From JANQKX01 sp039028695 (GTDB lineage: Bacteria > Pseudomonadota > Alphaproteobacteria > Kiloniellales > Kiloniellaceae), in NCBI GenBank assembly GCA_039028695.1, contig JBCCHN010000001.1, forward strand, positions 62,001 to 126,000: a DNA stretch of 64,000 bases, read 5' to 3'. The notes below the pieces were generated by a model. That model did no database searches. It saw only the letters and a program-made list of their open reading frames with translations, and had not been told where the DNA came from. The stretch's first letter is position 1. Every line of letters begins with the position of its first letter. Shown here piece by piece: positions 17,124 through 25,981 of the stretch. Made by a program: the position numbers and the translations under genes.

Positions 17124-17773
17124 GACAGACTAATCAACCCACGCTGTATAGCCTCAAAGACCGCCTCGCTGCGCGAATTGACCTCCAATTTCCGGTATAT
17201 ATTTTTGATATGACTCGGCACGGTATTTGGGGAAATTTCCAAGCGCTCAGCAACGTCTTTATATGTGAACCCTTTTGCGATACCCCATAGGATATCCATT
17301 TCTCGATCAGTAAGCAGCCTATTTTTTGTCTCGGGCTCGGCAGATTGTTGCACAACCTGAATGATAAATCGAGCAACTGATGTGGAAATAGGCGAGCGCC
17401 CAGCCATCAACTCGCGAACCGATCGTACGATGTCCAAAGCACGCGCGTCTTTAAGGAGGAAGCCCGAGGCACCCGCCGAGATCGCCGTGACAACGCTCTG
17501 TTCGTCACCAAGAACCGAGATGACCATAATTTCCATATCAGGTCGCTCATGCCGTGCCATCCGGATCAACTCGAAACCATGTCCATCAGGTAACTTCAAA
17601 TCGGTTATCAGAACTTGTGCCGGTGAAGAGGTAACGGCCTTGGCGCCCGCTGCAAAGGTCGGGCAATCGGCGATCACTTGAAAGTCCTGTTCGACCTCCA
17701 AGCTGCGTACCAAAGAACGACGCATGGCGTCGTCATCTTCGACTAGAATAATGCTGACTGGATCGTTCGTCAT
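17120..17773 (-). CDS. NarL/FixJ-family response regulator
   Basis: 217 residues: an N-terminal receiver (VEDDDAMRRS acidic pocket, phospho-acceptor D58 in LITDLKLPDG, conserved Lys in LLKDARALD) and a C-terminal LuxR-type HTH (LTDREMDILWGIAKGFTYKDVAERLEISPNTV, then HIKNIYRKLEV). It is the first gene of a leftward operon with the histidine kinase, overlapping it by 4 bp, and is therefore the cognate regulator. A dyad centred near 17946 in the upstream spacer is a candidate binding site for autoregulation. Confidence 0.93.
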   Translation of the reverse strand: MTNDPVSIILVEDDDAMRRSLVRSLEVEQDFQVIADCPTFAAGAKAVTSSPAQVLITDLKLPDGHGFELIRMARHERPDMEIMVISVLGDEQSVVTAISAGASGFLLKDARALDIVRSVRELMAGRSPISTSVARFIIQVVQQSAEPETKNRLLTDREMDILWGIAKGFTYKDVAERLEISPNTVPSHIKNIYRKLEVNSRSEAVFEAIQRGLISLS

Positions 17774-18322
17774 TGAGCTAGCAAACAGTTAAACCCCATA
17801 GAATGCCCAGTCGAAAACTATAAATTTCATTGATTGGGAAATAATTCTTTCCTCATGCGAGAAGCGACCTAACAAAGCCCGATGGACCTTAGGGCGGCTT
17901 TCGACTCAGCAAAACACACTAAATTGTGGAAATACTATCCCATCTTTATGGGATTTCCTATTTCCGATCGATTGGTCACTCTCATATTCAAGAGGTCAAG
18001 CAGTAGGCACCCAGAGGGCGCCTCCGAACTTCCGGGCCGATTGGGAGCTGAATGAAGAGACTACGTAACAGATCACCAGCTGACTACTTGCCGAGTGGTA
18101 CTTACCGAAAGAATCAGGCGTTCGGACAATTCCCTGCGTCAAACCCTGGATCTCTTTGGTTTGGGGGACGATCTCTTTCCCAATCGGCTCGGGATCCGAT
18201 CAATCCAATCCCGATCGCCAAAGATTTGCCCGTCATGCCTTAATCGTAAAGTGTTTCGAGGTCTGTTTCGATCTGTGATCCCGGTCACAAACTGTTGTCA
18301 TCGATCTGTTAGGGAGGTGTCC
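17774..18322. other. 549-bp intergenic region between divergent genes
   Basis: Spacer between the leftward response regulator gene and the rightward truncated binding-protein gene. It contains the dyad at 17928-17965 and the ribosome-binding site AGGGAGGTG (18311-18319). Short open frames here show no recognisable coding character. Confidence 0.5.
17928..17965. promoter_or_regulatory. two-tier inverted repeat, candidate operator
   Basis: Inner perfect arms ATCCCAT (17937-17943) and ATGGGAT (17948-17954) around a 4-base loop, with outer arms GGAAATA (17928-17934) and TATTTCC (17959-17965). There is no T-run, so a terminator is unlikely. The position about 160 bp upstream of the response regulator gene fits a regulator-binding dyad; the protein is unknown. 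Confidence 0.45.
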
Positions 18323-18802
18323 TTGAAAGTCTTTATCACCCTTTTCGCTGCCCTTGCGATCATGACATCGTCGGTGCTAGCGGATAACAGAAAGCTGAAA
18401 ATTGCCGCGACCGATTACCCTCCTTTTTACGGCCCCTTTTACGGCGAGGATCTGGATCAACAGGGTCTTATGACAGAGACCATCGGCGAAGGGTTCCAGC
18501 GTGCCGACTGTGAATTCGAGATAAGTTTCTTTCTCTGGAAACGGGCTCTGGAAGGCACTGAAGAAGGAAAGCATAACAGTTTATTTACAGTCTGGTCTCG
18601 ACCCGAACGCGCAAAATGGTTTGGCTTCTCAGATCCTCTGCCAGCTAACGAGTTAGTTTTTTTCAAGCACAAGAAGGCCGACTTTTCCTTTGGCAGCTAT
18701 GACGATCTTAAACCTTACAAAGTTGGCGTTGTCCGGGGCTACGCGGCGCCACCCGGCTCTCAAAAGATATCCATGACTATAATTCTGAGACAAGGGACTT
18801 GA
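18323..18802 (+). pseudogene. truncated family-3 amino-acid ABC binding protein (remnant)
   Basis: The frame uses a TTG start at 18323 preceded by a strong AGGGAGGTG. It encodes a signal peptide (KVFITLFAALAIM, cleavage after SSVLA) and the first lobe of a periplasmic family-3 solute-binding protein: KLKIAATDYPPFYGPF, FFLWKRALEGTEEG, PERAKWFGFSDPL, YDDLKPYKVGVVRGYA. It stops after 159 residues, where the family normally has about 240, right at the hinge to lobe 2. Downstream bases in another frame give a few more plausible residues before further stops, so a frameshift plus deletion is likely. Possible role if still made: none as a binding protein. Confidence 0.65.
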
Positions 18803-18927
18803 TCATCGTGGTCTCAATGTCCCGACGGCAGACTCAATTTGCGACCAGGCCGCTAAATCGATATAGTTTTTCAAAATAAAATACAAAAAGGGCTTCTATT
18901 GCAGTCTTTCTGACAGGAGGCGAAACA

Positions 18928-20049
18928 ATGCACGCGATCAAGAAATTCAAGATTAAGCATCTATTTTTAGCTCTGACAGTCGTAATCGCCATGGCGGTCA
19001 ATAAGGCCTCGAAAGCGGAGATACTTGTGGGAATTGGCGCCCCCTTATCAGGACAATACGCCTGGGGCGGCGAGCAATACCGAGTCGGCGCGGACGTTGC
19101 GCTCGAAAAGATCAATGCAGCTGGCGGCGTTTTAGGGCATCAAGTACGGCTAATACCCGGCGACGATGCCGCCGATCCGGATCAAGCCGTTGCGGTGGCA
19201 AAAAAATTCGTCAATGACGGCGTAAGTGCTGTGATCGGCCATTGGTCTTCGGGCGCCTCGATTCCCGCTTCCAAAGTTTATGAGGAAGCCGGCATCTTGA
19301 TGATTTCCCCCTCTGCGACGAACACCAAACTTACCGATGAAGGCGGGCCCAGCATCTTTCGCGTCTGCGGCCGAGATGATAGCCAAGGGATAGTGGTTGG
19401 AGACTACCTGGCGAGTAATTGGGGCGACAAGAAAATTGCAATCCTACATGATGGCGGTGCCTATGGGCTTGGCCTGGCGGAGGAAACCAAGAAAAAAATC
19501 AACAGCCTTGGTGTATCAGAAGTCATATTTGATTCCTACCAACCCGGTGATGTGGACTATTCCCCGGTCGTTAACAAACTTATTGACGCAGGGACCGATG
19601 TGCTTTTTGTCGGTGGCTATCCCGCCGAGATGGGGCTGATCTTGCGTGAGGCTCGGGATCAAAACGATGATCTGCAATTTGTGTCGGGAGATAGCCTTTC
19701 AACGCCGGATTTCTGGTTGATCACAGGCCCGGCAGGCGAAGGGTCATTGTTCACTTTTTTCCCCGACCCCCGGTTCAATCCAGATAACGCGGACCTGGTA
19801 GAGGAGTTTCGGGCCCGCGGCATTGAGCCCGATGGTTATACACTTTATGCCTTCGCGGCCGTTCAGGTCTGGGCGGATGCAGTTGAAAAGGCCGGCACCC
19901 TGGACTTGGACACAGTCATTTCGGTGATGCACAACGAAAAATTCGACACCGTGTTGGGCACACTTGACTTTGATACCAATGGAGACATCACCGATCCGGG
20001 ATTTTCATGGTATTCTTGGACAAATGGTGAATACTTGCCCGTCCAGTAA
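18928..20049 (+). CDS. periplasmic branched-chain amino-acid-type (LivK-like) binding protein
   Basis: 373 residues with AGGAGG upstream of ATG 18928 and a signal peptide (KHLFLALTVVIAMAV, cleavage after SKA, mature EILVGIG). Family 1 periplasmic-binding fold motifs are clear: GAPLSGQYAWGGEQYRVGADVALEKINAAGG split across lobes, VAVAKKFVNDGVSAVIGHWSSGAS, ISPSATNTKLTD and the KKIAILHDGGAYG region. No Liv permease or ATPase genes follow. Instead a TorS-like hybrid kinase starts about 56 bp downstream. By analogy with TorT/TorS this protein is more likely a periplasmic sensor subunit than a transporter component; that is inference. Confidence 0.88.
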   Translation: MHAIKKFKIKHLFLALTVVIAMAVNKASKAEILVGIGAPLSGQYAWGGEQYRVGADVALEKINAAGGVLGHQVRLIPGDDAADPDQAVAVAKKFVNDGVSAVIGHWSSGASIPASKVYEEAGILMISPSATNTKLTDEGGPSIFRVCGRDDSQGIVVGDYLASNWGDKKIAILHDGGAYGLGLAEETKKKINSLGVSEVIFDSYQPGDVDYSPVVNKLIDAGTDVLFVGGYPAEMGLILREARDQNDDLQFVSGDSLSTPDFWLITGPAGEGSLFTFFPDPRFNPDNADLVEEFRARGIEPDGYTLYAFAAVQVWADAVEKAGTLDLDTVISVMHNEKFDTVLGTLDFDTNGDITDPGFSWYSWTNGEYLPVQ

Positions 20050-20105
20050 GGCCGCTGCGCGAGGTTTCATTGCATGACAGGGTTTCTTTTTCCGGATCGG
20101 CAAAA

Positions 20106-23100
20106 ATGACTCATCGCTTTGGAGTTCGTTGGCGCCTCCTCATTGCCTTTTTTGGAATTAGTGCCTTTTCAATTCTTGCTGCCATTGCCGCGGTCTATTC
20201 GTTTTTGGCCATTGGGAGCGTGGTCGAGCGGATTACCGAACAGCGCGTCCCTTCCGCGTTGGGAGCGCTGGAAATTTCTCGGGAAGCCGAACGGGTCGTC
20301 GCCGCTGCTCCATCCTTGCTTGCTGTCACCAGCGATAACCAGCGCCAAGTGCAGGTGGCCTCGATCAAAGCCGAAGTCGATCGGCTAAATCAATTGGTGG
20401 CGGACCTTAAGCGGGACGAAATTGATGCGACGGCCTTAGAGGCCATCGAATTGGCCGTGCGCAGTCTTGGCGAAAACTTGACGGCATTGGATCTCCTCGT
20501 CGGCCAAAACTTGGCAGCAAGCGAACAAAAGCGGGCCATACTGAACAGACTTTCCATTACCAACAAAGGAGCTCAGTTGGCGCTGAATCCGGGAATTTCG
20601 GTCATGGACGGAAAGCTTTTAAAGCTGCGCAAGGCAATCGATGATCCTAATCTTCCGGAAGATGAGCGCCGAATCGCCATGAGCGACTTGACCCGAAGTG
20701 TTTCGATTGCATTTCCCTTGCAAAAGATTCAAGTGGAAGTATCGGCCGTTAATGATGCCTTGGTGCAAATGGCGTCGGTGAAGTCGCGATCTGATTTGGA
20801 TCTCTTGATCTTTCCCATCCGCAAGGCTCTGCAAACTGTAGAGCGTTTGATGGCGGACCTCCCGCCTTTGGAGCAGCGTTTCTTAAAGCCTCGTGTTGCG
20901 GATTTCGCTTCTTTGACGAGCGGCCCCAATAGTCTCTCGGAGGTGCGGCGCCAAGAGCTTGATTTGATTTCCAGTGGCGAAAAGCTTTTGGCGGAAAACA
21001 CCGAACTTTCACACCGTTTGACGGAAGCTGTCGATAATTTGTTGGAGGGTGCACGTGCTGATATCGCCACCGGGAACCTGGAGGCGGGATCGGTGCGGCG
21101 CACCAGCACCATTATCATGTTTGCCGTTGTGGTATTGAGCCTCCTAAGTTCCCTGTTGATCGGCTGGCTCTATGTCAGCCGGAACCTGATTGCCCGCCTG
21201 ACCGGGCTGAGCGACAGTATGCTGGCGATCGCGGGTGGTAACCTTAGAGAACCGCTGCCAGCGGCATCCGGAAACGATGAGATTGCCCGCATGGCCGAAG
21301 CCCTAACGGTTTTTCGGGACACGGCGATCGAGGTGGAAGAAAATAATCTGCGTGAGGTCGAACAGGCCCAACAACGTCTGACTGCTGCCATCGAAAGCAT
21401 CTCAGAGGGCTTTTCGCTCTATGATGCGCAAGATCGCTTGGTTTTGTGTAACAGCACCTATCGGGATCTGCTTTATCCGGGTATGGGCGATGTGGTTACA
21501 CCAGGCACCCCCTTCAATCACATCATCCGCAAAGCTGCCGAACTGGGCCTTGTCAGCGACGCCAAAGGGCGGATTGATGAATGGGTCCAAGAGCGACTTG
21601 AGCGACACCATAATCCCGGTGGCACACATTTGCAGCGGCGTGATGACGGCAGCTGGATTCAGATTAGGGAATTCAAAACCGACGGTGGCGGAACAGTCGC
21701 GGTCTATAGCGACATCACCGAGCTGAAGCAGCGTGAACAGGATGCGGAAGAAGCCAACCGGGCCAAGAGCCATTTCCTAGCCAACATGAGTCATGAACTG
21801 CGCACTCCCCTAAACGCGGTCATCGGCATTACTGAAATGCTCGAGGAAGACGCAGAGGAACTTGGTCAGGATGACTTCGTTGAACCCTTGCAGCGTATTT
21901 CTCGAGCCGGCAAGCACCTTTTGGAACTCATCAATGAGATCCTCGATCTGTCCAAGATTGAGGCCGGCAAGCTGGATCTCAATTTGGAGGAATTTGATTT
22001 GGTGGCCCTGTTGCAGGATACGGTGGCCACCGCTCAAGGCCTGGCGGAGAAAAACGGCAACAGCTTGATAGCGACCTATCCGGATCACCCCGGGGATATG
22101 TATGCGGACATGACCAGGGTCCGCCAAATTGTCCTCAACCTTTTGAGCAATGCGGCCAAATTCACCGAAAACGGTGAAATAACTCTGCGCGTGGAAAAAA
22201 TCATGCTTGAAGGCGACGGGTGGTTGGAGTTGGCGGTATCAGACACCGGAATTGGCCTGACGCCGGATCAGCTTGACAAACTGTTTCAGGATTTCTCCCA
22301 GGCTGATAGTTCAACGACGCGCAAGTATGGCGGCACGGGCCTTGGTTTGGCCATCAGCCGGCGCCTCTGCCAGATGATGGGGGGCGATATCGAGGTAGAA
22401 AGTGTGGCGGGCGAAGGAACGACCTTCACGGTGAAACTGCCCTGCCAGGTCCGCCGCCAAGGTGCTGCTCTGCCTGAGCCTGCCCCGGCTGCCCTGAAGT
22501 CGAGCGATCGGGTGATCGGTGCGAACGATACGGTTTTGGTAATCGACGACGATGAGACCGCCTGCGAGCTTTTGCGCGTCTTCTTGGCTAAGGAGGGATT
22601 CGACGTGGTCACCTCCCGCAACGGTCGCGACGCTCTCGAGATGGCCCGGAAACTTCACCCATCGGTGATCACCTTGGATGTTTTGATGCCGCCGCCGGAT
22701 GGATGGGATGTCCTCTCCGAACTGAAATCAGATGAAAACCTGGCGGAAATTCCCGTTATCATGGTGACCATGTTGGACGAACCCAATAAAGGCTATCGAT
22801 TGGGGGCGTCGGACTACTTGCTTAAGCCCCTTGATCGGAAAAAATTGCGTGCTTCCCTCGGCCAGTACCGTAACGGTAAAGAGGCGCCGATGGTCCTAGT
22901 GATTGAAGACGATGAGGATACCCGCCAATGGCTCTGTGACTATCTGGTGAGGGATGGCTGGCGGGTCAGTGAAGGGGCCAATGGCCGATTGGGGCTCAAG
23001 CTTCTCGAAGACGCTCGACCGGACTTGATCCTTCTAGATCTCATGATGCCAGAAATGGATGGCTTTGAGTTTCTAGAGGAGCTGCGTCATCGCTCTGAAC

Positions 23101-23276
23101 ACAACGGACTTCCGGTTATCGTTGTGACGGCCGCTGACCTAACCGAAGAAGATCACCGACGACTCAATGGTGGCGTGGAACGCATATTAAAAAAAGCAGA
23201 CACCGACCGGGAGGCCTTGCTTAAAGAAATAGGCGGATTGATTAAGGCTCACATCGGAGGGGAACGTCGACCATGA
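20106..23276 (+). CDS. hybrid sensor histidine kinase, TorS-like, with HAMP, PAS and two receivers
   Basis: 1056 residues from ATG 20106; an in-frame TTG at 20070 is possible, but the membrane protein logically starts at MTHRFGVRW. Domains: TM helix about 12-34; a long helical periplasmic sensor of about 300 residues similar in character to TorS; TM2 about 336-358; HAMP; a PAS-like domain (LYDAQDRLVLCNSTYRDL); HisKA with NMSHELRTPLNAVIG (His563); HATPase with NLLSNAAKFTENG, DTGIGL and GGTGLGLAISRR; receiver 1 with Asp858 (TLDVLMPPPDG); receiver 2 with Asp978 (LLDLMMPEMDG). No HPt domain is seen, so phosphate may pass directly to downstream receivers. The stop overlaps the next gene by 4 bp. 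Confidence 0.93.
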   Translation: MTHRFGVRWRLLIAFFGISAFSILAAIAAVYSFLAIGSVVERITEQRVPSALGALEISREAERVVAAAPSLLAVTSDNQRQVQVASIKAEVDRLNQLVADLKRDEIDATALEAIELAVRSLGENLTALDLLVGQNLAASEQKRAILNRLSITNKGAQLALNPGISVMDGKLLKLRKAIDDPNLPEDERRIAMSDLTRSVSIAFPLQKIQVEVSAVNDALVQMASVKSRSDLDLLIFPIRKALQTVERLMADLPPLEQRFLKPRVADFASLTSGPNSLSEVRRQELDLISSGEKLLAENTELSHRLTEAVDNLLEGARADIATGNLEAGSVRRTSTIIMFAVVVLSLLSSLLIGWLYVSRNLIARLTGLSDSMLAIAGGNLREPLPAASGNDEIARMAEALTVFRDTAIEVEENNLREVEQAQQRLTAAIESISEGFSLYDAQDRLVLCNSTYRDLLYPGMGDVVTPGTPFNHIIRKAAELGLVSDAKGRIDEWVQERLERHHNPGGTHLQRRDDGSWIQIREFKTDGGGTVAVYSDITELKQREQDAEEANRAKSHFLANMSHELRTPLNAVIGITEMLEEDAEELGQDDFVEPLQRISRAGKHLLELINEILDLSKIEAGKLDLNLEEFDLVALLQDTVATAQGLAEKNGNSLIATYPDHPGDMYADMTRVRQIVLNLLSNAAKFTENGEITLRVEKIMLEGDGWLELAVSDTGIGLTPDQLDKLFQDFSQADSSTTRKYGGTGLGLAISRRLCQMMGGDIEVESVAGEGTTFTVKLPCQVRRQGAALPEPAPAALKSSDRVIGANDTVLVIDDDETACELLRVFLAKEGFDVVTSRNGRDALEMARKLHPSVITLDVLMPPPDGWDVLSELKSDENLAEIPVIMVTMLDEPNKGYRLGASDYLLKPLDRKKLRASLGQYRNGKEAPMVLVIEDDEDTRQWLCDYLVRDGWRVSEGANGRLGLKLLEDARPDLILLDLMMPEMDGFEFLEELRHRSEHNGLPVIVVTAADLTEEDHRRLNGGVERILKKADTDREALLKEIGGLIKAHIGGERRP

Positions 23277-23650
23277 CCAAAATTCTCTATGTAGAAGATA
23301 ATGAGGACAACATTTATATGTTGACCCGGCGTCTTGGTCGAAAGGGCTACGATATTTTGGTTGCCATGGATGGTGCGGCGGGCCTGGACATCGCGGAAAA
23401 GGAAAATCCGGCCTTGATACTGATGGACTTAAACTTGCCGGTCATGGATGGCTGGGAAGCCACCCGGCGACTTAAGGCTGGACCGCAAACCCACCACATA
23501 CCGGTCGTTGCCTTGTCGGCATTTGCAATGTCGGGCGACCGGGAACGGGCTATAGAAGCGGGTTGTGACGATTATGTGTCCAAGCCAATTGATTTCAAAA
23601 TTCTGAATTCAAAGATCGAATCCCTTTTGGGCAACGGCGCTCCCGAATGA
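23273..23650 (+). CDS. single-domain CheY-like response regulator
   Basis: 125-residue stand-alone receiver of the DivK/CheY type: YVEDNEDNIYML acidic pocket, phospho-acceptor D52 in LMDLNLPVMDG, ALSAFAM with the switch Thr/Ser position, and DYVSKPID with the conserved Lys. There is no output domain. It is translationally coupled by 4-bp overlaps to both the hybrid kinase and the receiver-cyclase gene and probably serves as a phosphate shuttle or sink within this relay. Confidence 0.93.
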   Translation: MTKILYVEDNEDNIYMLTRRLGRKGYDILVAMDGAAGLDIAEKENPALILMDLNLPVMDGWEATRRLKAGPQTHHIPVVALSAFAMSGDRERAIEAGCDDYVSKPIDFKILNSKIESLLGNGAPE

Positions 23651-24693
23651 GCGATACACAACCAGCCCTCCTGATCGTCGATGATAACGAAGACAATCGT
23701 TACACCTTGGCCCGGCGCTTGAAAAGAGAAGGCTTTGAGAACCTTACCGAGGCGGTTAACGGCCAAGAAGCTCTCTCCCTTTTGAAGGAACAAACCTTCG
23801 ATCTGGTTTTACTGGATATAATGATGCCCGTTTTGAACGGCTATGAAACATTAGAGCAAATGAAGTCGGACATGGCTTTGAGGGATACCCCGGTCATCAT
23901 GATTTCAGCGGTCGACGAAATTGAGAGCGTGGTTCGCTGCATTCAGCTGGGCGCGGAAGATCATTTGCCAAAGCCTTTTAACGCTGCGCTGCTTAGGGCG
24001 CGGATCTCGGCAAGCCTGGAAAAGAAGCGCCTTAAGGATCAGCAGGACAGTTATTTGAAGCAAATTGAGGTAGAAAAAAAGCGCGCTGACGAATTGCTTC
24101 ACGCCACCCTACCGAGCGCGGCGGTTCACGAGCTCAAGACGACGAACATGGTGCGACCTCGGCGTTTTGAGGATGTGGCGGTTTTATTTTGCGACGTGGT
24201 TGGTTTTACCAACTATTGTGACCAGCACGCCCCAGAGCAGGTCGTTGCCCATTTGCAAGAATTGGTAAACGCCTGTGAGGATATTGTCGCCCGTCACGGT
24301 CTCGAAAAAATCAAGACCATCGGTGATGCCTTCATGGCAACCGCGGGCCTGCTGCAGTACGTGGAAAATCCTGCGGTCGCGAGCGTGCGGGCCGGATTTG
24401 AGATTATTGACTCGGTGAAGAAACAAGATGCGGGTTGGGATTTGCGGGTCGGCATACATCTGGGTCCCGTCGTTGCAGGCGTCGTCGGGCGCAAACAGTA
24501 CGTTTTTGACCTTTGGGGGGATACGGTCAATGTGGCTTCGCGCATCGTCGAGCAGGCCGAGCCCTCTAGCTTATTGGTCAGCTCCCCTGTTTGGCGCGCT
24601 TTGGACAATACTTACCGTGGCAACTCAAAAGGTTTGGTCAATTTGAAGGGCAAGGGCGATTTAGAATTGATTCAGTGTCTCAAATCGGCATAA
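23647..24693 (+). CDS. receiver-class III adenylate cyclase fusion
   Basis: 348 residues. The N-terminal receiver (VDDNEDNRYT, phospho-acceptor D57 in LLDIMMPVLNG, conserved Lys in LPKPFN) is joined by a coiled coil (about 115-150) to a class III cyclase catalytic domain. That domain contains the metal Asp in VLFCDVVGFTNY, the second metal Asp in IKTIGDAF, and YVFDLWGDTVNVASRI with the transition-state Asn/Arg. Lys in KIKTIGD and Asp in FDLWGD are the adenine-specifying pair, so cAMP rather than cGMP is predicted. It is the last gene of the kinase operon and is the likely output: phosphorylation-controlled cAMP synthesis. Confidence 0.93.
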   Translation: MSDTQPALLIVDDNEDNRYTLARRLKREGFENLTEAVNGQEALSLLKEQTFDLVLLDIMMPVLNGYETLEQMKSDMALRDTPVIMISAVDEIESVVRCIQLGAEDHLPKPFNAALLRARISASLEKKRLKDQQDSYLKQIEVEKKRADELLHATLPSAAVHELKTTNMVRPRRFEDVAVLFCDVVGFTNYCDQHAPEQVVAHLQELVNACEDIVARHGLEKIKTIGDAFMATAGLLQYVENPAVASVRAGFEIIDSVKKQDAGWDLRVGIHLGPVVAGVVGRKQYVFDLWGDTVNVASRIVEQAEPSSLLVSSPVWRALDNTYRGNSKGLVNLKGKGDLELIQCLKSA

Positions 24694-24869
24694 ATAGTGT
24701 TTACGAAAAGAATCAAAAGAATTTTGACCAAACAAAAACAGCGCGAAACCCCTATCTACATACGGCTATCAAGCGCCGTTTTTGCGAAGTCTATGAACAC
24801 CTTTTTCTTGTCCCTATAGTCACGCCAATTAGGACGATAACGGCTTGCCGGTCAGACCGTACCGCGCGT

Positions 24870-25952
24870 TTAGGCAGGTTCTTGTTGAGTGACACAGTGA
24901 ATGCCACCACCGTTTTCATAGAGGCGATCAACATTTAATAACACAATCTCCCGGCCTGGGTACAACTCAGCGAGCGCTTTGACCGCAAAAGAATCTGCTG
25001 TTTTGTCTCCGAACTCTGGAGTATAAACCGCGCCGTTCCCGACGTAATAGTTCGCATAGCTGGTAAAAAGATCCGGGCTGCTGGACCGGGGTGCAATAGC
25101 GTGGGGGACTTCCACAATCTCAAAATTTCGACCTCGAGCATCCTTCGTCTTCGCCAATATCGCCTTGGACTCGTCCAGAACTTGGCCCCATTCCGAGCGA
25201 TCACCGGGATATCCGCTGGTCATCAAAAGACCAGGCCTCACGACACGAATTGCGCCATCGATATGCCCGTCAGTAATATCTCTACCACGTACACCCGGCA
25301 ACCAAATGACCTTTTCGATACCCAATTGCCGTTTTAGCTCCGCCTCTATGTCTTCTTGATTGAGACCGGGATTACGATTGTCGTTTACCCAGCAGCTATC
25401 TGTTAAAAGGAGGGTTCCATCTCCATCGAACTCCAAGCCACCACCCTCACCCACAACACCGGCTTTGAGATAAGGCCGGCCCAATAACTCGGCTATTGAT
25501 GCCGATATTTTCGTATCTTTATTGTGCCTCTGTTTGCCACCCCAGCCATTAAAGTTCAGATCTAAAATAGCTGACTTACCCGATAATGACTTTAAAAACA
25601 GGGGACAGTTGTCTCGCGCCCACATGTCGTCGGTCTCAATGCCAACGATCTCTACATTTTGCCCGCAAAGGTCTCGAATCGTCGCGTGATGCTCTTGGCC
25701 AGCCAGCATGGTTACGGGTTCCCGCTCAGCGATTGATCGGGCCAAGCGGGCAAGGCTCTCCTGAAGATCTTCAAAGTATCTGCCTCCGCCATAAATAGAC
25801 GGGGTCGAGGCCCAACATAACCAAGTGCGAGCGTGAGGCGCTTCCTCCGCAGGCGCAAAATAGGGACCGCCGTCTATTGCTGCACCAAACGCGCGTCCCG
25901 ACGTCGTCATTGCTGCCATGATGCTCACCATGAAGTATCTACGATTTAGCAT
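24870..25952 (-). CDS. aguA: agmatine deiminase with Tat-like export signal
   Basis: 360-residue peptidyl-arginine-deiminase-fold (PAD_porph) enzyme that converts agmatine to N-carbamoylputrescine and ammonia. Motifs: TDDMWARDNCP, the GEGGGLEFDG active-site loop, TDGHIDG with the catalytic His, and the nucleophile C353 in GGIHCVTQQEP at the C terminus. The N terminus MLNRRYFMVSIMAAM with an AFGA cleavage-like site resembles a twin-arginine leader, unusual for this enzyme, which is normally cytoplasmic. It lies 29 bp after the amidase gene on the same strand. An export role needs proof; family members with leaders exist, and the catalytic assignment itself is firm. Confidence 0.88.
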   Translation of the reverse strand: MLNRRYFMVSIMAAMTTSGRAFGAAIDGGPYFAPAEEAPHARTWLCWASTPSIYGGGRYFEDLQESLARLARSIAEREPVTMLAGQEHHATIRDLCGQNVEIVGIETDDMWARDNCPLFLKSLSGKSAILDLNFNGWGGKQRHNKDTKISASIAELLGRPYLKAGVVGEGGGLEFDGDGTLLLTDSCWVNDNRNPGLNQEDIEAELKRQLGIEKVIWLPGVRGRDITDGHIDGAIRVVRPGLLMTSGYPGDRSEWGQVLDESKAILAKTKDARGRNFEIVEVPHAIAPRSSSPDLFTSYANYYVGNGAVYTPEFGDKTADSFAVKALAELYPGREIVLLNVDRLYENGGGIHCVTQQEPA

Positions 25953-25981
25953 TTGGAATTCCCATTAGCCTGCCCCGAGAT

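Noticed and set aside
18928..20049. Part of a Liv ABC amino-acid importer
   Set aside because: No Liv permease or ATPase genes are nearby; the next gene is a hybrid kinase.
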